The position numbers and the translations under genes are program-made. The notes beneath the pieces were generated by a model that had not been told where the DNA came from, made no database searches, and was given only the letters and a program-made list of their open reading frames with translations. From positions 1-28,083 of the forward strand of contig JBNGIS010034147.1 of the NCBI GenBank assembly GCA_049999725.1: 28,083 nucleotides of DNA, given 5' to 3'. Shown here in pieces: positions 18,942 through 27,867 of this stretch. This DNA comes from Haplomitrium mnioides (lineage: Eukaryota; Marchantiophyta; Haplomitriopsida; Calobryales). Numbering within the stretch: the first letter of the stretch is position 1; every line of letters begins with the position of its first letter.

Positions 18942-19275
18942 CTTGCCATCTTCCTTTGTCGCTTGAAGATGCTTAACAAAAATGTCCCTTTCTTTCATAA
19001 GGGTCAAAGCGGTCAAAGTTGAATCTTTGAAATATAAGCAGCTTGATGTTGGCTTTCTTGCCTTCATGAATCATGGTGATTTGGACAACTAGACCCGAAT
19101 CAAATTTCTCACCTTCACCAACAAAAAGGTAAAGATGTTGATCTGGGTCTTTCAAGGAGCAGTAATTAACAAGCCGATTCCACTCTTGTTTTTCAGACTC
19201 TAGAGCATTGACAACATCTGAATACTTGTATGGCTTTGGTTGAGCAGGGCAAGAAACATTTCCTTGAGATGCCAT

Positions 19276-19896
19276 TCTCAAGACGCTAGAAACAAGTCTA
19301 ATTGGAGGTAAAACATCTAATGAACAAAAGCTCTAAACGCTGGGAATGGCCAAAAAATAAGTAAATGCAAAACAAATGATGATAAGAAAATAAAAACCAT
19401 AAATTGAACTCTCGATAATGGAAAGAAACTTTCCACTCACACTTTTTTTATAGCTAAATTTCAAAAAATATTTTTTCCCACAAAAAAATGATTTGTGGAG
19501 CTCTTGACACATAGGTTTGCGTGGTACAAAGCAAAAGTTAGTATGTAAAACATTGCTCATTTTCATCTTTCCGATTATTTTTTTCATTTTCTTCACAAAA
19601 AGTTTCCAATTTTGTCGTTTTGCAAAAAAATTCTTGAAAAACACATCTTTTAGGTGTAATGTAAGAGGTTCATAATATTTGTTGAAATAGTTTATGAAGT
19701 ACTTGATTTTTAGTAAGCCTTTTCAATGGCTGGAGTTTTTCAAGGCAAAAAGAGGTTAGAATTCCAAGATTCATCTTCACAAAAAAGTGTTACTTTTGAG
19801 AGATAGGTTGAGATTTGTTCAAACAACAATTATTTGGAGGTAAGCAATTGAGTACCAAAAGTGTCAAGTATAATGGTGAGTATATGGGAGAAAAGA
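19276..19896. promoter_or_regulatory. Divergent intergenic region between the methyltransferase-like and transposase-like genes
   Basis: About 620 bp of A/T-rich sequence separates the two head-to-head genes. On the minus strand TATAAAAAAA (19443-19452) lies about 170 bp before the methyltransferase-like ATG and could be its TATA box. On the plus side GAG|GTAAGC near 19838 matches a 5' splice-site consensus, so transcription toward the transposase may begin here with a short leader exon. No ORF is supported. Confidence 0.4.
19443..19452 (-). promoter_or_regulatory. Candidate TATA box for the methyltransferase-like gene
   Basis: TATAAAAAAA on the minus strand follows TAGC and sits about 170 bp upstream of the ATG at 19275. 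The spacing is plausible for a plant promoter with a leader. Position and match are the only support. Confidence 0.35.
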
Positions 19897-19964
19897 ATGG
19901 CTTATGTTGAATCAGATAGCTCCGCCCAAGAAGATCGAGAAAGTGAATTCCATGCATAGGATCA

Positions 19965-20077
19965 GAGACTCAACCTTATGTGCACATAGGGTTAAAGAGT
20001 AAATCCAATATGCGCATAAGATTAACGACTAAACAACTTGCATGCAAAGGATCAAAGAGGGAGCCTAGTACTTGCAG
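19965..20077. repeat. Palindrome-cored repeat cluster D
   Basis: Three or four units: TATGTGCACATA (perfect, 19977-19988), ATATGCGCATAAGATT, and TTGCATGCAA followed by AGGATCAAAGAG. Spacing is about 35 bp with GGATCA(A)AGAG-like linkers. It ends at a good acceptor (TACTTGCAG, to 20077), so it probably lies in the first intron of the transposase-like gene; the donor is not resolved. Confidence 0.7.
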
Positions 20078-21445
20078 AGAATTAAAGAAACAATTTTCAT
20101 CCAACACAAGATCTTTGTTGCCCTTCAAGCGGTCAAAGTTGAATCTTTCTTCTGAGTATTCCAACATATCATCAGAAAAAGGTTCAACACAAAAATTCCA
20201 TACGGTTGTAGACCTTTCTTTGTCCTCATATGAAGGAGATCTTAATATTCATGATCAATGTGTGTTTGTTCAAAACACAAAAACATACAATCTATGGATA
20301 GTTTAATTTTAGAGATGAACCACTATCGTTGATAGCACCACCCAAACAACGAGTGATTTTGTTTCAAGTTACACCTCGTAAGGAGATTGGGACATCTGAA
20401 ACAAACCAAATTCTTTTGGAGGAGTCTTCAGTTAACAGTTTGAGAAACGATTCTACCAAAGAGTCTCAATTAATCAACATTTCTTTGGATTTTTCACAAA
20501 GGGCACCGATTTTGTTACAAAAAATATTTCCTTCTAATCGAGATATTGATCAAGATTCTGTTTTGGAATGGTGCAGTTCTCCCACTCCTTAAGAAGAACC
20601 TCATCTTTGAAAAATATTCTACGACGAAACAAACAGTGTTTACGATGATGATCAAGATCTTCAGGATGAGTTATCTCCTATTGCTGAATTTGCTTACGGA
20701 TTGAATCGTTCAGCACAACAAAAGCATTCTTTTTTTGGGCCAAAACCCAAATACGTAGACACCTTATGTGAAAATTCTATGCGGAAAGTCCATCATGACG
20801 TTAGCTTTGTAAAGAAAAAGCTCGATCCAATGTCAATTTCTAAGTTGAAGAGAATTTCTTGTTGTCGAAATAATTGCTTGTCGTTGTGCAAGATAGATTT
20901 TTTTTAAAACTGTGAGAGAAACGTACTTTCAACAAAGCATGAAAAATCAAGATATTACATTGCACTAGAGAATACCAAGAAAAGACTATGACATTGACAA
21001 CCAATTTACTCTACCTGACAGCACCTTTGTCTATAGAAGAGCCTTCAAATTGATATTAACAGTAGGGAATGATAAAATCCAAAGGATTCAAAATCTCAAA
21101 AATGTAGATTCTAGAGGCATTTTTGGAAAAAGAAACTATATACTAAAGGAGTTTTTGTGCATGAGTGGATGGATAATTTTTTCTAGGGACATTGCGAGAG
21201 AATACCCACTCACAAAGTTTATAACTTGCCCGATACTTTTATAAAATGGAAAGTTTATGACTACTACACAACTTATTTGAAAGATAAAGATCCCTATTGT
21301 GTTCATAGTTTCTTGGGTTTTATAAAACATTCAAGAACTCATTTTCCAAATGTGAAAATTCCAAAATATAATAGATTTGTTGTTTGTGAAACATGCGAAG
21401 AAATAAAGTTTTTGCAAGAAAAATCTATCTTGGAGTTTGACAAAG

Positions 21446-22208
21446 GTAACAAACTTTCTCCTCTTTGACACTTTTGGCTAATCCATCCTCTTTTTTCTAG
21501 ACTCAAAGCTTAGTTCTAGAGATGTTATGTTTTCTCAACTTACAGCAAAAAGATTATTTTTTTGTGAAATTATTTAGCAAAGAAGATTTGAGTCGAATAA
21601 TTCTTAGCAAGTTGAGTTGTGAGAAGAGTGTCTATGCTTGTATAGAGTCTGTTGTTTTATATTTCAATTTTAACCTTATTTGCAGTCGAATAAAGCAAGA
21701 AAATGAATTTGATTCTTGGTGGTAAGCTTAGCCTTGCAACAAGTTTTGTTTTTATTCCTTTAAATCAAGAGCTCTTGTAAAACAAAAATTGCAAGAATTG
21801 TTTTTGTTGTTTGCAAATCCTATGTGCGCATAGGATTTGTTCTTGTTCTTTTTAAAACCAGTTGCAACAACAATCACAACAATCCATAATATTGGTGTTG
21901 TTGTATTGGTTCTATGTGCGCATATGATCAATTGTTGTCTCCACTAATCCTAAACGCTCAGAGGATGTGTTCTAGTACCTTTTGTTTGCAAATCTTGTTT
22001 TTCTCTTCTTGAAATAGATTTTTCTTTTTTCAAATTGCCTAAAGTTTATTTTTAATCTCTTACAAAGTTTTTCACTTCTACGAATTCAAACATTTGTTTA
22101 AGATGACTTGAATGTTTGTGACACCTAAGGTTGTGTTTTGAAGTTACAAGTATTGACATATATTTTATTGAATTACTTTTATGTTCTTCATGTTTTGTTA
22201 TGATGTAG
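21446..22208 (+). other. Intron of the transposase-like gene (763 bp)
   Basis: Donor GACAAAG|GTAACA and acceptor TTATGATGTAG|TCAAAT. The split codon G|TC restores LEFDK-VKYNHQLFLH in one frame (phase 1). The sequence between is A/T-rich with stops in all frames and contains palindromic cluster E. Confidence 0.78.
21815..21970. repeat. Palindrome-cored repeat cluster E
   Basis: TCCTATGTGCGCATAGGA (one central mismatch from a perfect palindrome) at about 21820, a related TCTATGTGCGCATATGATC near 21911, and a weaker CTAAACGCTCAGAGGA. Same core vocabulary as clusters A-D, inside the transposase-like gene's intron. Confidence 0.65.
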
Positions 22209-22799
22209 TCAAATATAATCACCAATTGTTTCTTCATCGTGACCAACAAATGAAAGAAAGAATAAAACTAGCAAACCATCAAAGAAAATGTTATGTCGAT
22301 GGTCAAAAGTACTTGGGAATTGTCATTGATGGAATGGATCAGAAGAAAACTACCATTCCACACTAGACTTCGCCACCAAAAAACATTGATAAAGATTGTT
22401 TGGTGGGTGTACATGCTGTTGGTGCTTTAATATTCAATCATGCTCTTTCTTTGAGGGCATTTTAAACGTACAAAAACTTGAGAAGCAATTTTAATTTGAT
22501 AGTAACTGTTCTCAAAAAAATATTATATGACTTTGAAGGACCACTGCCTCCAACTTTGTATCTTTAGTTAGACAACACGACACAAGAGAATAAGAATTCT
22601 ATCATGTTTGGATCTCTTAGTCTTCTTATTGTCAAGAATGTTTTTGAAAAAATCAAGGTGGGATTTCTCATGGTTGGCTATACTCATGATCAAATTCGAT
22701 CAAATATTCAACCGATTCTCGAAACATTTAAAACATGTCAAAGCTATCACGATTATGAGTCTTGGCGAGGCACTTTAATTATCCTATCATCCTAAACCT

Positions 22800-23094
22800 C
22801 AGGTGACTCTTTTGTTGGAAATCGAGAAATCAGAGATAATTCATCATTCTGAAGATCTTGATCATCATTGTAAACACTATTCATTCCTTCGGGATTTTCA
22901 TAATGTTGCTGCAACAACGTCACTCTCTAGCTTAAAGGATACATGATATTACTTTTAATCAACAATTCAAGTTCTAGTTTAGTGATTCGAAGGCAAAGAT
23001 TTGGAGTAAATAGTTTTCAATAGATGAATTTTGATTACCAACGGATGGTATTTGTCAACTCAAGTGCCTACCTGAAGTGGGCAGAGAAATTTTG
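22800..23094 (-). pseudogene. Inverted fragment of the transposase-like gene's N-terminal region
   Basis: On the minus strand the frame reads MNSVYNDDQDLQ, then NDELSLISRF. This closely parallels TNSVYDDDQDLQDELSPIAEF of the plus-strand gene at about 20630-20690. At DNA level 22849-22877 is the reverse complement of 20636-20664 with one mismatch in 29 bases; weaker similarity extends over about 200 bp. The fragment is interrupted by stops upstream of this block. It looks like part of a second copy of the same gene family in opposite orientation, ending where the fold-back element starts. Confidence 0.68.
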
Positions 23095-25068
23095 AGTTCC
23101 TGACAAACGGTTAGAAACGACTCAAAGGAGGTCTCTTTTGCACAGTGGAGTGAGAGGGAAGTGGTAAAGCTTCAATTTTGTGTGTAATGAGTGTAAAGTG
23201 TAAAAATGTGTATATAAGTATTTGTGAGGATATTTTGGAGATCATTGGCCAAGGAGAGAAGCTTGGGTAATGAGGAAACTAAAGTGATTTATTTTTAGAA
23301 AAATAAAATTTGTGGTAAAACTAATCTAGTTGTTGAGGGCCAGCCAGCCCTTATCAATCTACATGTGTGTTGATGGACAGCTTGCCTAGGAGCTAGTCAA
23401 AGTGTATCAGAGGACAAGTTGCCCTGAACTAGGTCCATCCATGGGCAGAGTGATAAGCGGTGGCCTTACACCCATGTGAAGCTACCTCTCAAAAGTAAGC
23501 TAGTGGCAAATGTTTATATATTGTTTCTAGTTTATTGGAGAAAACTTATGGGACAAATGCAGCTATAGTGTGTGACGAGCTGGTGGAGGATCGATCTATA
23601 AGAAGGCTCCTCTTTTGTGATCTGTCTAATTGACGAGATCAATTTGTAGGAAGGAAAGATTTTCTTCTCTGAGGAAGAAATGTGAATGATTCATGATGGG
23701 ATCTGTATATGAATGGAAGAATGAAAGTGAAGGTTGCAGACTGCGCTAAAAGCCCTGCGGAATATGAAATGTGATAAGGAAGAAAGCGATCAGCCTGTGC
23801 GATAATGAAATCTGTGCTAGGAAGCGATGTGTTGAGAAGAGAAACTTGGGATGGTTAGAAATGCGGAAGCAAAGCTCCTGCAATGGAGAAGAAGGTCCTG
23901 TCTTGGCAGTGGAAGAAGAACTTCAAATAAGAATGCAAGGGGATATCCCTGCAAAGAAGAATTCAAGTAGCGATGAAGGAGCGATGACTTGGCCATGGTA
24001 TCTGCGCGTGGGGATGAATTAGAAAGACTGAAGCTTTACCTTGGAAAGGGAAAAATGACTACTTCAGATTCTTTGGATTCTTCAGATTCTCTATGATCAA
24101 ATCCTTCTCTTCAATCTTTCTAATTCATCCCCACGCGCAGATACCATGGCGAGGTCATCGTTCCTTCATCACTACTTGAATTCTTCTTCGCAGGGATATC
24201 CCCTTGCATTCTTATTTGAAGTTCTTCTTCCACTGCCAAGACATGACCTTCTTCTCCATCGTAAGAGCTTTGCTTCCGCATTTCTAACCATTCGGTGTTT
24301 CTCTTCTCAACACATCGCTCCCTAGCACAGATTTCATTATTGCACAGGCTGATCGCTTTCTTCCTTATCACATTTCATATTCTGCAGGGCTTTCAGCGCA
24401 GTCTGCAGCCTTCACTTTCATTTTTCCATTCATATACAGATCCCATCATGAATCATTCACATTTCTTCCTCAGAGAAGAAAATATTTCCTTCCTACAAAT
24501 CGATCTCGTCAATCAGACAGATCACAAAAGAGGAGCCTTCTTACAGATCGATCCTCCACCAGCTCGTCACACACTATAGCTGCATTTGTCCCATAAGTTT
24601 TCTCCAATAAACTATAAACAATATATAAACATTTGACACTAGCTTACTTTCGAGAGGCATCCCCACATGGGTGTAAGGGCACCGCTTATCACTCTACCCC
24701 TGGACGGACCTAGTTCAGGGCACAACAAGGCAACTTGTCCTCCGATACACTTCGATTGGCTCCTGGGCAAGCTGTCCATCAACACACATGTAGATTGATA
24801 GGGGCTGGCTGGCCCTCAACAACTAGATTAGTTTTACCACAAATTTTCTTTTTCTAAAAATAAATCACTTCAGCTTCCTCATTACCCAAGCTTCTCTCCT
24901 TGGCCAATGATCTCCAAAATGTCCTCACAAATACTTATATATACATTTTTACACTTTACACTCATTATACACAAAACTGAAGCTTTACCTCTTCCCTCTC
25001 ACTCCACTGTGCAGAAGAGACCTCCTTTGAGTCGTTTCTAACCTTTTGTTAGGAACTATGCTCCTACA
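23095..25068. mobile_element. Large fold-back (inverted-repeat) element
   Basis: Two arms of about 940-950 bp (23095-24033 and 24109-25057) are inverted copies at about 90% identity by eye, separated by a ~75-bp loop rich in TTCAGATTCT repeats. Matching landmarks are GGTTAGAAACGACTCAAAGG against CCTTTGAGTCGTTTCTAACC, and GTTGAGGGCCAGCCAGCCC against its complement. The right arm ends TTCCTAACA...TGTAGGAGCAT when read inward; the last ~11 bp are absent from the left arm. Each arm holds a TATATAAG-like box and an 83-codon frame (MIRKKAISLC...) that I do not recognise. It may be a fold-back transposon or two head-to-head copies of an LTR-like element. The right end abuts array 3. Confidence 0.85.
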
Positions 25069-27245
25069 ATTTTTTTCACGAGATATATACTTGTGATGGA
25101 GCTTTTCTATGATTTCTCTTAGTATTTGTACTTGTGAATAAGCTTTTTTTCATTATTTGTTCACATAATTTATACTTGTCATGAAGTCTTTTTATGATTT
25201 GTTGACAGGATGTATACTAGTGATGGAGCTTTTCTATGAATTTTTTACAAAATATATACTTTTGATAGAGCTTTTCAGATATATACTTGTCATGGAGCTT
25301 TTCTACAATTTGTTCACCAAATATTTACTTGTGAAAGATCTTTGGTATGATTTTTTCACGGGATATATACTTCCAATGGAGCTTTTCTTTGATTGTTTTA
25401 TGAGATATATACTTGTGATGGAGCTTTTTTTGTGATTCATTCACGGGATGTATACTTGTGATGGAGCATTTTTATGATTTGTTTATGGGATATATACTTG
25501 TGATGGATCTTTACTATGATTTGTTCATGGGCTATATACTTGTAATGGAGTCTTTCTATGATTTGTTAATAGGATGAATTCTAACTAGAGAGCTTTTCTA
25601 TGATTTCTTCATGGGGCCTATACTTGTGATAGAGCTTTTGTATGATTTACCTTAAGATATATGCTTGTGATTAAGCTTTTTTCAAGATTTGTTCACACGA
25701 TTTATACTTGTGATGGAGGTTTTTTTTTTTTTAATTTCTTCACGGGATATATACTAATGATAAAGCTTTTCTATGATTTGCTTAGGAAATAAATACTTGT
25801 GATGGAGCTTTTCTATTTTTTGTTCACAAGATATATACTTGTGATGGATCTTTTCCATGATTTGTTCACCGGATATTTACTTGTGATGGAGCTTTTCTAT
25901 GATTTGTTCATGGGATATGCATAATTTTGATAGAGCTTTTCTATAATTTGTTCATAGGAAATATACTTTTGATTAAGCTTTATTCAAGATTTGTAATTGG
26001 AAATATACTTGTGATGAAGTTTTTTTATGATTTTTTCATGGGATATATGCTTGTGATGGAGCTTTTCTATGATTTGATTTTGAGACATATACTTGTAATG
26101 GAGCTTTTCTATGACTGTTTCATGAGATATCGACTTGTGATAAAGCTCTTCTAAGATTTGTTCATGGGGAATATACTTGTAGTGTAGCTTTTCTATGATT
26201 TGTTTATTGGATATATACTTGTGATGGACCTTTTTTATGATTTGTTCTTGGGATATATACTAGAGATAAAGCTTTTCTATGATTTAGTTATGGGATATAA
26301 ACATGTGTTGTAGCTTTTTGATGCTTGTTCCACATAATATATATTTGTTATACACCTTTTCTATGATTTGTTGTGAGATATATACTTGTGATAGATCCCT
26401 TTTTAAATTTGTTCATAGGAAATATAATTGTGATGGAGCTTTTCTTTGATTAGTTCACGAGATAGATACTTGTGATGGAACTTTTCTATGACTTTCTCAT
26501 GAGATGTATACTTGTGATGGATCTTTTCTATGATTCGTTCTTACACTATATACTTGTGATGGAGTTTTTCTATGGTTTGTTCACCCGACATATACTTGTG
26601 ATGGAGCTTTTCTATGATTTGTTCATCGGATATATGCTTTTATTAGAGCATTTTTATGATTTGTTCAGGAGATATATAATTGTTATAAAGCTTTTCTATG
26701 ATTTCTTCTAAGAATGTTAACTTGTGATTAAGCTTATTTCATGATTTTTTCACACAAAATATGCTGAAGATAAAGCTTTTCTATGATTTGTTGAAGGGAT
26801 ATATACTTATGAGAAAGCATTTCTTTGATTTGTTTGCGGAATATGTACTTGTGATGGAGCTTTTCTATGGTTTCTTCACTCAATATATACTTGTTATAGA
26901 CTTTTTTTATGATCTGTTCACCAGATATGTACTTATGATTGAGCTTTTCTAGTAGTTTCTCATAGGATAAATACTTGTGATCAATCTTTTTAAGAATTTG
27001 TTCTTGGGGTGTATACTTGCGATAGAGCTTTCTGTTGATTTTCTTATGGAATACATACTTGTGGTGAAGCTTTTCTATGATTTGCTCAAAGGATATATAC
27101 TTATTATGGAGTTTTTTTATGATTTGTTCACAAGATACATACTTGTGATGGAGCTTTTCTCTGATTTGTTCTTGGGATATATACTTGTCATGAATCTTTT
27201 CTATGATTTGTTCACAAGGTATATTCTTGTGATGGAGCTTCTCTA
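25069..27245 (+). repeat. 42-bp minisatellite array 3 (about 52 units by length)
   Basis: Same unit, orientation and divergence level as arrays 1 and 2. It starts in mid-unit (TTTTTTTCACGAGATATATAC) directly at the fold-back end and finishes at CTTGTGATGGAGCTTCTC, followed by AACAGCTACTACTTTGAACC. That edge resembles the right edge of array 2. Incidental frames on the plus strand (25181-25435, 26472-26711, 26977-27246) again read YILVMELFYDLF-like 14-residue repeats. Confidence 0.95.
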
Positions 27246-27595
27246 ACAGCTACTACTTTGAACCAAGAACAGACTACTTAGAACAAGAACTTTTGTTTTT
27301 GCAAAAAATTGTGATTTTTGAATTCAAAAAACATACAAAATGAAGTTACTTTATAAAAACAAAAAGTACATGAGTTTTTTGGATTTGTTTTTGGCTATTT
27401 TAACAAGCCTGTAGGAGCAAAAGTCAATTTCATTATGCAAAATCAATCAATATTATTAGTTTCTATGAAAATATTGGAAAACTCGAATTTGATGAAAAGC
27501 ATAAAAATTATAGCAAGTTTTCATCAAAAAATGCATTTATCATTGATTACAATTCTAAGCCCAAAAGTTGAAATACACGTCACAAGAAACTATTT
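27246..27595. other. AT-rich spacer without a recognised gene
   Basis: The first ~40 bp resemble the sequence right of array 2. The rest is A/T-rich with no sustained frame, no RNA gene signal and no clear repeat. Confidence 0.55.
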
Positions 27596-27867
27596 TGTAT
27601 TATAATACATTTAGTAAGATAATTAGGCTAGTATAACATTAGTCCTTAACCTATGATTAGACTCAATAATTAGGATTAAGGTTAGTGCTAATCCTATATA
27701 ACTAGCATATTACCTTACATTCCTATTACCTTTGTACAAGATTATGAGATATATGAGATTGAGAGATTGAGGAGAGAGAAGAGAATGAGAAGAAGAGTTG
27801 ATGCTTGTACTTCATATGTTTCCATATTCTTCATTTGGATTGCATGAGCTAATGGGCCTAACGCTCA
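27596..27867 (+). repeat. Possible LTR of a Ty1/copia-type element (about 272 bp)
   Basis: The candidate begins TGTATTATAATACA and ends CTCA just before ATACGTTATCAACACGAGAG. From memory, a CGTTATCA(G/A)CACGAG-like string stands just after the 5' LTR in one group of plant copia elements. A TATATA box (27695-27700) and a purine-rich GAGAGATTGAGGAGAGAGAA leader are where a promoter and R region would be. The second LTR and coding part lie beyond the window, so the boundaries, especially the left one, are provisional. Confidence 0.4.

Larger units (their letters stand above)
15109..19275 (-). pseudogene. ParB/sulfiredoxin-like domain plus beta-class DNA amino-methyltransferase, intron-containing and decayed
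   Basis: Four exons can be followed: 19275-18942, 18499-17041, 16368-about 15809, 15717-15109. Exon 1 starts MASQGNVSC and carries an unrecognised domain. Exon 2 has a charged, Pro-rich linker (VEAPKKKKQVV), then a ParB-like region: RIRRLNEDFVELLA, then RYEIAKGNHSAAAM (GNHS at 17729-17740), then YAYVGFTPIEAHIFATNDN. Exons 3-4 have NIPYG (16008-16022), resembling methyltransferase motif IV, then KPYALYDFFIDHLS and DWILDLCSRSST (from about 15441), resembling motif I, followed by NCIVVEYD. Motif IV before motif I is the beta-class order of N6-adenine/N4-cytosine DNA methyltransferases. Both motif I glycines are Arg/Ser and the motif IV Asp is Asn, so catalysis is lost. Stops include TAG 18452-18454; frameshifts lie near 19030, 17600, 17100 and 16210. 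The TGA at 15109 looks like the original end. Domain calls are by eye. Confidence 0.72.
19897..22795 (+). pseudogene. DUF7869-like transposase-related gene, intron-containing and decayed
   Basis: Coding frames run on the plus strand from about 20078, with a possible ATG at 19897 (MAYVESDSSAQEDRE). The N-terminal part (20329-20905) is acidic, with IDQDSVLEWC and SVYDDDQDLQDELS. A one-base change in a T run near 20900 shifts the frame. Then follow FVYRRAFKL, PNVKIPKYNRFVVCETCEEI (a likely zinc-binding CxxC), LGIVIDGMDQKKTTIPH, LDNTTQENKN and VGYTHDQI. I recognise these in this order from DUF7869-type proteins, which I take to be RNase H-like, transposase-like enzymes; the conserved Asp residues would be catalytic by inference. 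GT-AG intron 21446-22208 joins in phase 1 with frames open on both sides. Stops include TAA 20590 and TGA 20608. The C-terminus is missing: at about 22800 the sequence turns into an inverted piece of its own N-terminal region. Confidence 0.75.

Noticed and set aside
19333-19644. 103-codon minus-strand frame in the divergent spacer (MFFKNFFAKRQNWKLF...)
   Set aside because: A/T-driven composition (Phe, Lys, Asn), no family resemblance, and it lies in the likely promoter region of the divergent genes.
14582-21970. CRISPR-like appearance of short, regularly spaced palindromic repeats
   Set aside because: Repeats are degenerate, linkers are repeats too rather than unique spacers, there are no cas genes, and the context is plant.
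22945-22975. Plus-strand reading DITFNQQFKF as the C-terminal part of the transposase-like protein
   Set aside because: The DNA around it matches the transposase N-terminal region in reverse complement, which explains the stretch better; the plus frame also has many stops.
23771-24371. 83-codon frames in both fold-back arms as a gene (MIRKKAISLC...)
   Set aside because: The two frames are the same arm sequence read from both sides. No known domain, no independent evidence of coding; noted only within the fold-back element.
27410-27422. TGTAGGAGCA also present at the fold-back right terminus
   Set aside because: Only ten bases match and flanks do not; insufficient to call another element end.
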